From positions 1 to 64,000 of the forward strand of contig NZ_BMGG01000007.1 of assembly GCF_014640075.1 (NCBI RefSeq): 64,000 nt of DNA, in the 5' to 3' direction. Positions 27,261 through 36,067 of this stretch are shown in pieces; position 1 is the stretch's first letter, and each line of letters starts with the position of its first letter. The notes under the pieces are model-generated. The model was not told the DNA's origin and did no database searches. It saw only the letters and a list, made by a program, of their open reading frames with translations. The DNA comes from Chelatococcus reniformis. Lineage in GTDB: Bacteria > Pseudomonadota > Alphaproteobacteria > Rhizobiales > Beijerinckiaceae. The translations under genes were made by a program, and so were the position numbers.

Positions 27261-27289
27261 CCCCCGCGAATGCGCAACATTTGCGGGGG
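27261..27289. other. strong 12-bp hairpin without T-run
   Basis: CCCCCGCGAATG pairs with CATTTGCGGGGG around a 5-base loop (one G-T pair). Neither strand has a T-run after it, so it is not a standard terminator. It may end the 26764 transcript in a rho-assisted way, stabilise a 3' end, or act as a protein site. Confidence 0.6.
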
Positions 27290-27380
27290 ATCCTAGGCAG
27301 TGGACGAAGCACGGTCAGAGAGTGCCACTGAGCGCCCGGTTCCTTGCTACTCGACTAAGTTGAAGGTCAGGCAGCTCGCT

Positions 27381-27417
27381 ATTCCGCATCGCTATCAAAG
27401 CGATAAGCATCGGCTAT
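27381..27417 (+). promoter_or_regulatory. OxyR-like quadruplet site upstream of the NTF2-fold gene
   Basis: ATTC-N7-CTAT-N7-ATAA-N7-CTAT reading rightward, ending 90 bp before the start at 27507. Confidence 0.6.
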
Positions 27418-27506
27418 TGGAAAGTGCGTCGGGCGCCAGGATTAATAGCCGCAGCAATGCCCGTCTTTCCGCATCAAAGTCTAGCGGCGTGAACAGGAGC
27501 CCCCTG

Positions 27507-27911
27507 ATGTCTGAGAAATTTCTCCTCCCCAGCAAACCCGAAGACGCTATCCCGTCGCTCGTCGAGCGATTTAACTCCGGCGACGTAACAAATCAGATGG
27601 CCATGTACGCACCCGAAGCCGTGTTCGTCGCGAACGATGGACGGGTCGTCACTGATCGCGGTGAGATCACTGCCATAATCGGACGCGATATTAAGCTCGG
27701 CTTGCCGCTGGCGACTAACGTGCGACATATGTTCGTCGCCGGCGATACCGCGCAGATCGTTTTGGCTTGGTCAATTGCGGGGAAGGGTCACGACGGCAAG
27801 GACGTGCACTTGCACGGCACTGCTTGCGACATCGTGCGTCGCGGCGCGGATGGGTTTTGGCGATACATTATCGACAACAATCAAGGCACGGCGGTGCGAC
27901 GGGCCGCCTGA
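27507..27911 (+). CDS. SnoaL-like / NTF2-fold protein (DUF4440 type)
   Basis: A 134-residue cone-shaped NTF2 fold. It reads DAIPSLVERFNSGDVTNQMA then MYAPEAVFVANDGRVVTDRG, typical of YybH/SnoaL-like proteins, and ends WRYIIDNNQGTAV. Such proteins bind small ligands or act as isomerases or hydratases; the function here is unknown. AGGAG precedes the ATG at 27507. A much longer in-frame upstream extension is not conserved. An OxyR-like site lies 90 bp upstream. Confidence 0.75.
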   Translation: MSEKFLLPSKPEDAIPSLVERFNSGDVTNQMAMYAPEAVFVANDGRVVTDRGEITAIIGRDIKLGLPLATNVRHMFVAGDTAQIVLAWSIAGKGHDGKDVHLHGTACDIVRRGADGFWRYIIDNNQGTAVRRAA

Positions 27912-28227
27912 CATACCTGCTTCACCGCTGCTGTCGAGCACGGAAACCTCCTCGGGCCCTACGGTCGATGAGGGTGGGGATAAGGGATCTTGGCGACCCA
28001 CTGGACCGGTTGAACGTGAGTAGGTGAAGTCGTGGGGCTGTCGGCGTCGATGGCCGCTGCGACGAGATTGTCGCTCACTTGACGGCGGCAGCCTGCAGGT
28101 TCTCGATGAGAATGCGCCCTCCGAGACTGAAAGGGTATATCGAAAGGATGAAGCGACCGCATATCCCCGGCCGTCATTCGGCGCGGCCGATGGACGGGGC
28201 GTTTCCGGCGCCTCGTTCATCAAGGCG
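27912..28227. other. non-coding stretch
   Basis: Between the NTF2-fold gene and the convergent cytochrome c gene. The frames here are antisense or chance. No clear terminator is seen. Confidence 0.3.
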
Positions 28228-28605
28228 CTACTTCAACGTCGCAAGATAGGCAACGAGATCCATCCGGTCCGTCGGATTTTTCAATCCAGCGTAGGGCATT
28301 TTGTTTCCGGGAATCGCCTTCTGTGGTGATTCAAGATAGGCATCGAGGGTGGTTGCATCCCAGACGATCTCGGCGTTCTTCATCGCGTTGCTGTAGCGAA
28401 AGCCCGCAGCCGAGCCCGCTTTTCTGCCGACGACGCCGCCCAGGCCCGGTCCGACGCGATTGGCCTGGTCTGGCGCATGGCATGCCGAACAGGCTTTGAA
28501 GACGGTCTTTCCATGCCCGGCGTCCTGGGCATGCCCCGGAGTTGTGATTACGCCAGCAAGCGCGATCGTGGCGACAAATGCAACGAGTGTGCCTTCAGTT
28601 TTCAT
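28228..28605 (-). CDS. class I cytochrome c (c2-like)
   Basis: A 125-residue periplasmic electron carrier. Signal peptide LVAFVATIALAGVITTPGHA. Heme site CSACH, followed by QANRVGPGLGGVVGRKAG, and the distal Met in PGNKMPYAGL. The C-terminal helix is RMDLVAYLATLK. AAAGGA precedes the ATG. An OxyR-like site nearly identical to that of the P460 gene lies 194 bp upstream. It could deliver electrons to or from the cytochrome P460 or the molybdenum enzyme of this island. Confidence 0.92.
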   Translation of the reverse strand: MKTEGTLVAFVATIALAGVITTPGHAQDAGHGKTVFKACSACHAPDQANRVGPGLGGVVGRKAGSAAGFRYSNAMKNAEIVWDATTLDAYLESPQKAIPGNKMPYAGLKNPTDRMDLVAYLATLK

Positions 28606-29053
28606 CGAGAATATCCTTTTTCAAGCTTTGGTAAGACACGAAAGCTCGGATGGAAGGACTTGCCATCCCGACCATCGGTCATTGGGGTTGCAGGGCCCAC
28701 CCGCCGGGCGAGACGTAACCCGTAGTGTCATCGGCAACCCCTTGCTGCCCACGCGCATCACAAGGGTTGAAGATCGATCACGAGGTGTGAAATTAGAAAT
28801 TCCCTTTGGACATGCTTTCGATAGGCACGGGGTATCATCGGCCATGGATCCTGAGCACCGTCCGTGCGCCACTCCGGATCGCGATTCCGGGTCGCCTCAG
28901 AGATTACGGTGGCAAGCGAAGGCGGCCTGTGGGTCTGGACGAACGGCGACGGATTGTGGATTCGCGGTGCGGGCTGTCGACCTATTTTCGCCGCCCCGGC
29001 GGCGTTCGTCCCGCGGCACTCCCGTTCGGGCCATTCAAGGAAAAAACCCGTCC
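28606..29053. other. intergenic region between cytochrome c and egtD
   Basis: It holds the OxyR-like site at 28799-28835. A short frame from 28864 contains GGLWVWTNGDGLWI, reminiscent of a beta-propeller repeat, but has no other support. This is the shared upstream region of two divergent genes. Confidence 0.4.
28799..28835 (-). promoter_or_regulatory. OxyR-like quadruplet site upstream of cytochrome c
   Basis: Toward cytochrome c: ATAC-N7-CTAT-N7-ATGT-N7-GAAT. It lies between divergent genes, 194 bp from cytochrome c and 219 bp from egtD. Confidence 0.7.
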
Positions 29054-30100
29054 ATGCACGATCTTTCTGCGTCACTGTCGCATAGCGACCACGACCTCTT
29101 TCGCGCCGACGTCGTCGAGGGGTTGAGCCACATTCAAAAAGCAATCCCGTGCCGCTGGCTGTACGACGAGCGGGGTTCCGACCTGTTCGAAGAGATCACT
29201 CGGCTTGACGACTACTACCCGACGCGCACGGAGACAGAGATCCTGCGAACGCGCCAACGCGCGCTCCGCGAATACGCTGGGCCGGGGCCAATTCTGATCG
29301 AGTACGGCGCGGGCGCCGGCGTGAAAACGGAGCTCGTGCTGGAGGCGCTCGAATCGCCACGGGGCTATGTCCCTATCGACGTCGCGCGCGAGTACCTGCT
29401 GCAAACGGCACGCAGGATGGAAAGCCGCGCTATTTCTTTGTGGGTTCGGCCTGTCGAACGCGACTTCCTGAGCGCTTTCGAGATGCCCGCGGGCATGCCC
29501 GCAGGCCGACGCGTCGGATTCTTTCCCGGCTCGACGATCGGAAACCTCGACGCCGACGACGCCGAAGCGTTCCTCTCGCAGATGGCGCGCCACGTGGGAC
29601 CCGATGGCGCCGCGTTCGTTGGTGTTGACCTCGTAAAGCCGGTCGAGAGGCTGCTACGGGCCTACGACGACAGCGAGGGCGTAACGGCACTGTTCAACCT
29701 CAACCTGCTCGCCCGCATCAACAAGGAACTCGCGGGAGACTTCCACCTCGATCGCTTCCGGCATGTCGCGAGGTGGAACGACGCCGAAAAGGCGGTTGAG
29801 ATGCACTTGCTGAGCCTCGCGGAGCAGTGGGTCTCCATCGGTCAACGCCGGTTCCACTTCCGGAGTGGCGAGACCATCCACACGGAGAGTTCGAGGAAAT
29901 ACGATCGCGAGGGGTTCGCTGCGCTCGCGATGCGTGCGGGCTGGCGGGTATCGCAGGCCTGGGAGGACGACGAGCGGCTGTTTTGTGTGTTCGCGCTCTC
30001 GCCGCGCGTCACAAACCTCCACGCCGACATGACACCTCGCGGGGTCGTCGCAAACACCATCAGTCGGGAGAGGGTCGATGCAGCGCACGGACCACGTTAA
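29054..30100 (+). CDS. egtD: L-histidine N-alpha-methyltransferase (EgtD)
   Basis: EgtD trimethylates histidine to hercynine with SAM, the first step of ergothioneine synthesis. Family blocks: [51 protein letters not shown] (SAM site), YVPIDVAREYLLQTARRM, GFFPGSTIGNL, and the substrate region with YDDSEGVTALFNLNLLARIN and FHFRSGETIHTESSRKY. Length is 348 residues, normal. AAGGA precedes the ATG at long spacing. No egtB/egtC/egtE is in the window, so the rest of the pathway is elsewhere or absent. The 3' end overlaps the hsp20 remnant by 23 bp. Confidence 0.9.
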   Translation: MHDLSASLSHSDHDLFRADVVEGLSHIQKAIPCRWLYDERGSDLFEEITRLDDYYPTRTETEILRTRQRALREYAGPGPILIEYGAGAGVKTELVLEALESPRGYVPIDVAREYLLQTARRMESRAISLWVRPVERDFLSAFEMPAGMPAGRRVGFFPGSTIGNLDADDAEAFLSQMARHVGPDGAAFVGVDLVKPVERLLRAYDDSEGVTALFNLNLLARINKELAGDFHLDRFRHVARWNDAEKAVEMHLLSLAEQWVSIGQRRFHFRSGETIHTESSRKYDREGFAALAMRAGWRVSQAWEDDERLFCVFALSPRVTNLHADMTPRGVVANTISRERVDAAHGPR

Positions 30101-30480
30101 CTGGATGCTCTCTGCCGCCCTCCTGACGGTCGCGCGCGCAGAGAGAATGCAGCAGCACTTTTTGAAGCTGCTGCCTCGCGAGGGCGCGCGGGAGCCATGT
30201 TGGGAACCACCCGTCGATGTGCTCGAGACGGAGACGGAGATCCTGATCCTCATCGCGCTTCCAGGCGTCGCGCCCGATGATGTCGAGGCGGTAATCGATG
30301 GGGACGCCCTCGTCGTACGACCGCGTGCCGCCGGCGGAACTGCGAGATCCGCGGATCCACCGCTTGGAGCTCCCACAGGGTTGTTTCGAGCGACGCCTCG
30401 TGCTGCCGCCTAGGCTGTACGCAATAGCCCGGTTCTCCGGCCATGGGTGCGTCGGTCTCCGTCCCAACAAGTCGGCCTGA
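30078..30480 (+). pseudogene. Hsp20 small heat-shock protein, frameshifted
   Basis: The N-terminal frame reads [40 protein letters not shown], the start of an alpha-crystallin domain. The domain continues in another frame from ~30320: [50 protein letters not shown]. One base too many or two too few near 30315-30325 breaks the frame. The gene begins inside the end of egtD, consistent with an operon. As written it could give only a 111-residue product lacking most of the chaperone domain. Confidence 0.8.
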
Positions 30481-30490
30481 AGGGGAGACT

Positions 30491-31051
30491 ATGCCAGACT
30501 TCGAAGCAACTTCGGCCGACCAAGACGGCGCGCGGGCCTCGGTCTCAATCCCGCAAGACGCAGTGCCGATCATTCCGCCCGCAATACTGTCCTGTTCCCC
30601 GGCATGGTCGCGCCGATACCACTGAGTTTCGCCGTCGTCTGTCGCGGCTGCCCAGCACGTGCCCGCCGGTGCGACGCCAAAGGACGGACCGAGTGCCGGC
30701 GTGGCGATGTTCACAGCCCTTGCGTCCCTCGTCACAGGTCGCAATGTCCGCAGCGACACGGCGATGACCGGGGAGATCTCGCTGCGGGGTCTTGTGCTGC
30801 CCGTAGGGGGGATCAAGGAGAAGGTCGCCGCCCCCGCGGCCGCTGGCTTATCGCGGGTTCTGCTGCCCGCCCCTAACCGCCGTGACTACGACGATGTCCC
30901 TGCCGGCGCCCGCGACAAGCTCGAGTTCGTGTGGCTTGACCGTGTCGACGGCGCGATCGCCGCCGCATTGGAGGAGCACGCAACTCCGGTCGCTCCTGTG
31001 TCAGGTGTCCGGACCGACCAGTCCGCGGTCGCCGCGCGGCAAGCGCGATGA
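30491..31051 (+). pseudogene. lon: lon protease with a large internal deletion
   Basis: The 5' part from 30491 ([29 protein letters not shown], then after a one-base shift [16 protein letters not shown]) is the N-terminus of Lon. At ~30640 it switches to the proteolytic domain: [20 protein letters not shown] with the catalytic Ser, then [23 protein letters not shown] with the catalytic Lys, and [20 protein letters not shown]. The substrate, AAA+ and linker regions, some 600 residues, are missing. The remnant cannot be an active protease. It lies 10 bp after the hsp20 remnant, so a former hsp20-lon operon is likely. Confidence 0.85.
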
Positions 31052-31429
31052 TGCCGCGACCGAGGCGTTCGACAACACTTTGTGGCGGGTCGGTCAGGAG
31101 CGACACGACGTGTCGTCGGTCTATGCCCCCAGGTTACGGGGAGTTGGACTGAATTCATAGACGTGCGCCTGCGCCACAACGTGCGATAGGATATTCATGT
31201 TTCGCCTGCATATATCTAATTCGGCCGCGGTCACTACTCGCTAACCCAAAATTGCGTGATAGTTCTGCGTCTTCAGTTGAAGTCAACGAAGATTGGACCG
31301 ATCAAAAACCCAGATCAGGTTGGAGCGCGGAAGGCCCTTCAGCCAGCCGCGTAGGCCGTCTGTATGAGGTGGCATCATCCCGCTGCCTCGAAGCCGAGCT
31401 GATGTGGGCCAGAGCACCATAAAGGCTTC
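31052..31429. other. non-coding stretch upstream of the AraC gene
   Basis: AT-richer around 31190-31260. A single GATAGGATATTC near 31190 resembles one OxyR-like box pair but does not keep the 7-bp spacing. No gene is seen. Confidence 0.35.
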
Positions 31430-32440
31430 TTGTACGTGGTAGGCGAGGCGATCTGGCGTATTTCCCGACAAGACCTGGACGAGTTGATGACGACTTTGGA
31501 CGTCACCTCCGTCCGGCTGTCGGAGTGCGCGCTTGCGGCGGATGCCCACCTGGCCGTCGGCCGCACAGGGACGCCCACCATTCACTACTGTTTTCGCGGA
31601 ACCGGGTTCATCCTCCTTGACGATGACGCACCGATACGCCTGGCACCACACACGTTGGTGATCATCCCGCCTGGGCGGGTGATGACAATCGCGGCAACGC
31701 CCCATCTGGCCACACTGCGGAGCGTCGACAAACACAATCATTATGACTTCACGCTGGGGTCGCTACAGCGGCACACCGTCGGACATGGAGCGCCTTCGCT
31801 GGTGCTCGCCTGCGGGCCCTTCCAAGCCAACTACGGTCCGGCGCTCGACTTGTTCGCCTCCCTGGCGACGCCCGTCGTCGAGAAGTTCGACGTCCATGAC
31901 CAACTCGACCAGGTGATGACCTATGCCATGGCGGAGCTCACGGCCCAGAACGTTGGCGAAGGGGCGATGTCGGCGGCGCTCCTGAAACTTGTTCTGCTCG
32001 CGTTGCTCCGGCGCTGCCTAGTCTCGACGAACCGTTGGGTGGAGCGTTTCTCGATATTGAGCGATCCGCCGATCGCGCGAGCTTTCGCCGCCATGACCTC
32101 CCGCCCGGCGACCCCACACACGGTCCATAGCCTGGCGCACGCCGTCGGTCTCAGCCGCTCGGCATTTATGGCACGATTTTCCGCGGCGTTCGGAGAATCG
32201 CCGATGTCGTTGCTCCGCTGCGTGCGAATGCGCCACGCGGCGGACCTGCTCGCGGCAAACGCTCTGTCAATCGATCAGGTCGCCTTGAACGCTGGCTACC
32301 AGAGCCGGAGCAGCTTTACGCGCACCTTCCGCAGGTATTACGACAGCGATCCCTCAGAATACCGTGCCAAGGCGCAGCGCGCGTCATCGGATCGAGCGAC
32401 GCCGACCGAAGACGCGATTGAAGAATCTGACGCGGCGTAA
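31430..32440 (+). CDS. AraC family transcriptional regulator with cupin N-terminus
   Basis: A 336-residue regulator. The N-terminal ligand domain is cupin-like (AraC_binding_2/cupin_6 style: PTIHYCFRGTGFILLDDDAP, TLVIIPPGRVMTIAATP). The C-terminal 100 residues hold two HTH motifs: HSLAHAVGLSRSAFMARFSA and SIDQVALNAGYQSRSSFTRT FRRYY. The start is uncertain: TTG at 31430 (AAAGG upstream), GTG at 31436, or ATG at 31487. Regulators of this type often control adjacent oxidoreductases; the neighbours here give no obvious target. Confidence 0.88.
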   Translation: MYVVGEAIWRISRQDLDELMTTLDVTSVRLSECALAADAHLAVGRTGTPTIHYCFRGTGFILLDDDAPIRLAPHTLVIIPPGRVMTIAATPHLATLRSVDKHNHYDFTLGSLQRHTVGHGAPSLVLACGPFQANYGPALDLFASLATPVVEKFDVHDQLDQVMTYAMAELTAQNVGEGAMSAALLKLVLLALLRRCLVSTNRWVERFSILSDPPIARAFAAMTSRPATPHTVHSLAHAVGLSRSAFMARFSAAFGESPMSLLRCVRMRHAADLLAANALSIDQVALNAGYQSRSSFTRTFRRYYDSDPSEYRAKAQRASSDRATPTEDAIEESDAA

Positions 32441-32730
32441 CGCCGCCCGTCGCTAGCGATAGCCCAGCCGCTGTAGCAGGACTGCGCTGAAATCCGACGG
32501 ACGCGCGGGAAGGCGGACCCTCTGGGCTTGGCGGTGTAGATTCCGCACACGGTCCGTCACCCAGCCAACTTTCCGACCAAAGCTCCGTCGAATGTCGGCT
32601 CCGGAGATGCCGATAGCCCCCGGTGGGGGGGCAAGGCGCCGGTCGATGGTGCGAACGCCGTTCGTATGGAAGCGCGCGGCCGCGCCGCGAAATCATTTTG
32701 CCTTCGCGTTCGATGTCGCTTGCGACGACG
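32441..32730. other. non-coding stretch between convergent genes
   Basis: No coherent frame and no T-run hairpin recognised between the AraC and transaldolase genes. Confidence 0.3.
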
Positions 32731-33768
32731 TCACGGGATTTGTTGCAGGCGTTCGGCGATCGTGCGGCGGAGTGTCTTCAGGTCGTGCGCGAATGAGCGT
32801 ATGCCTTCGGCGAGCTTCTCAGTCGCCATCGCGTCTTCGTTCATGATCCACCGGAAGGTTGTCTCGTCCATCGGGCCTTCGGGATCCGGATGCTTTATGT
32901 CGACCGCGTCTTCGCTGACGAACCAATGACAGATCCTGTCTTCCGCAGTTCGCAGCGAACGTGGCTCCACGGCGGTGGGCGCCAGGACGCGTTTCAGCTC
33001 GCCGTCCTCGGACGCAAGCGCATCCATCAGGCGTGGCGCGATCGTGAGCCGGTCGCATCCGGCAAGCGCCTTGATCTGGCTGGTGTTGCGAAACGACGCA
33101 CCCATCACGATTGTCTGGATGCCGTTCGACTTGTAGTACCCGTAAATGTCTCGCACGGACTGGACGCCTGGATCTTCGCCGGCTGCGAAGTCCCTTCCAT
33201 CAAACTTCTTGTGCCAATCGTAGATGCGACCCACGAACGGCGAGATGAGGAAAGCGCCGGCCTCGGCGCTGGCGATCGCCTGAGCTCGGTTCAGCAGCAA
33301 GGTCATGTTGCACTTCACACCCTCGGCTTGGAGGATCTGCGCGGCGCGTATCCCCTCCCAAGTCGACGCAAGTTTGATGAGCACGCGCTCGCGAGCGACG
33401 CCTCTCTGTTTGTAGGCGTCGACGATCTGACGGGCCCTCGCGACGGACGCTCCGATGTTGAACGACAGGTTGGCGTCAACTTCGGTTGAGACGTAGCCCG
33501 GCACGAGCCGTAATAGCTCGACGCCGATGGCGACCGCTATCCGATCGGCTGTCGCGGCGGCTACGCGCCCGGCGTTGCCGCACTGGTTTCGTCCCCACTC
33601 CAACGCCTCGTCGACGACATCCTTGTACTCGGGAGAGTCGACCGCCTTCAGGATGATGGTCGGATTCGTCGTGCAGTCCACCGGTTTGAGGCGCCACACC
33701 GCGCTGAGATCGCCGGTGTCGGCGACGACCGTCGTCATTGCGCGGAGTTGATCCAGTTTCGACGCCAA
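32731..33768 (-). CDS. tal: transaldolase
   Basis: A 345-residue TIM-barrel enzyme of the pentose-phosphate pathway. Blocks: VDCTTNPTIILKAV, VSTEVDANLSFNIG, the Schiff-base Lys in VLIKLASTWEGIRAA, CNMTLLLNRAQAIASAEAGA, FISPFVGRIYDW-like LISPFVGRIYDWHK, and IMGASFRN-like VMGASFRNTSQI. It starts with TTG at 33768, with AAAGGAG 6 bases upstream. A stress-island transaldolase would help supply NADPH and pentoses under oxidative load; that role is an inference. Confidence 0.94.
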   Translation of the reverse strand: MASKLDQLRAMTTVVADTGDLSAVWRLKPVDCTTNPTIILKAVDSPEYKDVVDEALEWGRNQCGNAGRVAAATADRIAVAIGVELLRLVPGYVSTEVDANLSFNIGASVARARQIVDAYKQRGVARERVLIKLASTWEGIRAAQILQAEGVKCNMTLLLNRAQAIASAEAGAFLISPFVGRIYDWHKKFDGRDFAAGEDPGVQSVRDIYGYYKSNGIQTIVMGASFRNTSQIKALAGCDRLTIAPRLMDALASEDGELKRVLAPTAVEPRSLRTAEDRICHWFVSEDAVDIKHPDPEGPMDETTFRWIMNEDAMATEKLAEGIRSFAHDLKTLRRTIAERLQQIP

Positions 33769-33876
33769 AGCTTTCTCCTTTCGATTTCGGCGCGAGCTTT
33801 TGCGCGAACGCGATCTGCCAGCGCGGATGCGGGCTTCTCTGTCGGACGCGAGCCCGAGCCGTTGAGCAATGTCTGC

Positions 33877-34131
33877 TCAGACGGGTCTTCCCGACCGCTC
33901 TTCCTCGAATGTCACCGCAACGGCCGCATTCGCGGAAAGACGGACCTTCTGACCCTCGACATCGGCGACGAGTCCAAGGTCGATGAAATGCGCGTGGTCC
34001 TTGTGCCGGCCCTCGCCGCTGTCGCGCTTAGCGAGCTTGATGCGACCGTTGGCAACGCCCTCGACGGTGCCGACATGGACGCCGTCCGCGCCGATGACCT
34101 CCATGTTCCGCGCGTTCTTGTCGTTGGCCAT
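33877..34131 (-). CDS. DUF2171 family protein
   Basis: An 84-residue PRC-barrel-like small protein: [49 protein letters not shown]. The family is common in alphaproteobacteria and of unknown role. The start at MANDKNARN has AAGGAG 8 bases upstream; a long in-frame upstream extension is not conserved. It is 108 bp upstream of transaldolase on the same strand. Confidence 0.85.
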   Translation of the reverse strand: MANDKNARNMEVIGADGVHVGTVEGVANGRIKLAKRDSGEGRHKDHAHFIDLGLVADVEGQKVRLSANAAVAVTFEEERSGRPV

Positions 34132-34437
34132 TTCGTCTCTCCTTGTGATCTGATTGATTTCGTTGGAGCTATACGTCGTCCCCGCAAACGGCCACCACAT
34201 GTGCACCGGGAAGAAATTGCGATAGGTTGCGCGGAGGTGCCTCGGTGGCGTTACGCAAGAGTCGCCTCGCAAAACGAACTGCCCCGACATGAACTTCCCA
34301 TTATACTCGCCGACCGCGCGGAGGCGCGGATAGGGCGAGAATGGGGTCCCCGAACATCTGCTGCAGCCCGGCTTTTCGGGGGGACGTCGGTTTTGGCCTA
34401 AGGCTATCGACATCCAGGAAGTTGCCGTCCACCGCTG
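34132..34437. other. intergenic stretch
   Basis: Upstream region of the DUF2171 gene and downstream of msrA. One isolated CTATCGAC near 34403 lacks partner boxes. No gene is seen. Confidence 0.35.
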
Positions 34438-34950
34438 TCAGGCGGCGTTCCTCCGCGGCAACTTCCAATCGGGCCGGACGAAGTGGCAGGTGTAGCCGCC
34501 CGGATAGCGTTCCAGGTAATCCCGGTGTTCAGGCTCGGCCTCCCAGAAATCGCCGGCGGGAGACAACTCGGTCACGACCTTACCAGGCCACAGCGTTGAA
34601 GCCTCGACGTCAGCGATCGTGTCTTGCGCGATGCGCAGTTGTTTCTCGTCGGCGTAGAAGATCGCCGACCTATAGCTCGTGCCACGGTCGTTGCCCTGGC
34701 GGTTGGGCGTGGTCGGGTCGTGGATCTGGAAGAAAAATTCCAACAGATTGCGAAAGCTTGTTTTGCTCGGATCGAAGATGATCTCGAGCGCTTCTGCATG
34801 CGTGCCATGGTTGCGGTACGTGGCGTTCTTCACGTCGCCACCCGAGTAGCCCACACGCGTCGAGACGACGCCGGGCAAGCGCCGTACCAGCTGCTGCATT
34901 CCCCAGAAGCAACCGCCGGCCAGGATCGCGCGTTCTGTGGTCGCTGCCAT
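34438..34950 (-). CDS. msrA: peptide-methionine (S)-S-oxide reductase MsrA
   Basis: Intact MsrA, 170 residues. Catalytic Cys in [12 protein letters not shown]. Further blocks: [80 protein letters not shown]. No resolving-cysteine tail is present, so it relies on thioredoxin for recycling. It follows msrB by 2 bp in one operon. It repairs Met-S-sulfoxide in cytoplasmic proteins; MsrB handles the R form. A frameshifted paralogue lies at 18007-18484. Confidence 0.96.
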   Translation of the reverse strand: MAATTERAILAGGCFWGMQQLVRRLPGVVSTRVGYSGGDVKNATYRNHGTHAEALEIIFDPSKTSFRNLLEFFFQIHDPTTPNRQGNDRGTSYRSAIFYADEKQLRIAQDTIADVEASTLWPGKVVTELSPAGDFWEAEPEHRDYLERYPGGYTCHFVRPDWKLPRRNAA

Positions 34951-34952
34951 CG

Positions 34953-35405
34953 TCAGGCCTCCTGCTTGTCAAAGAGCTTCGCGTACTCGCCATACCCTTC
35001 GCTTTCAAACCGATCGCGGGGGATGAAACGAAGGGACGCCGAGTTCATGCAATATCTCAACCCGCCCTTGTCGCGCGGGCCATCGGGAAAGAGGTGTCCT
35101 AGGTGGCTATCGCCGTGCTTGGATCGCACCTCTGTCCGTGTCATGCCGTGCGTGCGGTCGACCTTCTCGACGAAGTTGGCGGCCTCGAGCGGCCGCGCGA
35201 AACTGGGCCAGCCGGTGCCGCTGTCGAACTTGTCGAACGACGCGAAGAGCGGTTCGCCGGAAACCACGTCGACGTAGAGGCCAGGCTCCTTTCTGTTCCA
35301 ATATTCGTTTGAAAAGGGGCGCTCGGTTCCGTCAGTCTGTGTCACGCGATACTGCTCGGGCGTCAGCTTCGACACCGCCTCGGGGCTTTTCCTATAGGCC
35401 GCCAT
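34953..35405 (-). CDS. msrB: peptide-methionine (R)-S-oxide reductase MsrB
   Basis: A 150-residue MsrB. It starts at [20 protein letters not shown]; an upstream in-frame ATG adds 19 residues. Substrate pocket: [13 protein letters not shown]. Catalytic Cys in [11 protein letters not shown] after [16 protein letters not shown]. The two CxxC pairs of zinc-type MsrBs are absent ([12 protein letters not shown]), so this is the zinc-free form. It is the first gene of the msrB-msrA operon. An OxyR-like site lies 57 bp upstream. Confidence 0.95.
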   Translation of the reverse strand: MAAYRKSPEAVSKLTPEQYRVTQTDGTERPFSNEYWNRKEPGLYVDVVSGEPLFASFDKFDSGTGWPSFARPLEAANFVEKVDRTHGMTRTEVRSKHGDSHLGHLFPDGPRDKGGLRYCMNSASLRFIPRDRFESEGYGEYAKLFDKQEA

Positions 35406-35461
35406 TTGCTGAGTTCCCTTTAGTCTCGTCTTAAGATAGGTATCGGTTCGGTGAGCGTCCA

Positions 35462-35498
35462 ATCACCTGCGGCTATCGAAACGATACCCTGAGGATGG
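35462..35498 (-). promoter_or_regulatory. OxyR-like quadruplet site upstream of msrBA
   Basis: Toward msrB: CCAT-N7-GTAT-N7-ATAG-N7-TGAT. The last two boxes are identical to those of the selO site. It also overlaps the start of the coherent plus-strand frame at 35491. Confidence 0.65.
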
Positions 35499-35834
35499 CG
35501 GCTGGAGGTGGTTCAATCCGCCGAAGCCAATTCCGTTGCCTTACCCAGAAGGGTTGACATTGTTGGGACCGACCTTTGAAGCAGCGCTCGCCGCGATACC
35601 GAGTGGTACGGCGAAGGCGTACACAAGGATGCGCGATATGACGTCACGGTGCGGCGGTCCCGTGACGGAAAGCGCACCAGCCTGTTCGCACGCCCGCTCA
35701 CCGGTGGCGATCTGGTCAGCTTCAACTTTTACCGCCTCAGGTCGGGAGAGAGCTCGTCGCGACCATGTGAAATGCGGGCCGAGAAGGTTATTGCATTTGT
35801 TCTGGGGTATGTCCCCGATCCTCCAAAGACGTGA
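35491..35834 (+). pseudogene. frameshifted hypothetical gene divergent from msrBA
   Basis: From 35491 one frame reads EDGGWRWFNPPKPIPLPYPE then GLTLLGPTFEAALAA. Near 35590 the sense passes to another frame, DTEWYGEGVHKDARYDVTVR, then SRDGKRTSLFARPLTGGDLV, SFNFYRLRSG and KVIAFVLGYVPDPPKT, ending at 35834. The second part has strong coding character and resembles small rhizobial proteins with a YxVTVxRxxDGKRxxLxARPL pattern. No start codon with a ribosome site is seen. Confidence 0.4.
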
Positions 35835-36067
35835 GCGAGGCTGCGCTGCCTCCCGCTGCCTCAGTTTCACCGACGGCTAAATGGCCCGAGGCTCGGTTTA
35901 CCTGGCGTTTTGGGTGGCCCGGCGAACGACGCGCCGGTCGAGGCGCCGACCGTCCCTATGGCTACGTCGGGAAGCCCACGAGCCCCGGTCCCACTTGCGG
36001 CGCCGATACGTAACGTCGTGCGGTCGATGACGTCGAGGTATCGGCGCATGGGACCGCTTCTTCTCGG

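Noticed and set aside
28864-29052. Possible beta-propeller fragment (GGLWVWTNGDGLWI)
   Set aside because: A single repeat-like stretch with no continuation; probably chance.
28460-29053. Upstream extension of EgtD
   Set aside because: It runs antisense through cytochrome c and the operator region; EgtD homology begins at 29054.
31185-31215. GATAGGATATTCATG, possible further OxyR-like site
   Set aside because: Only one good box; spacing and the other boxes do not fit.
33748-34401. 217-codon plus-strand frame
   Set aside because: Antisense to DUF2171 and its leader; no ribosome site or family.
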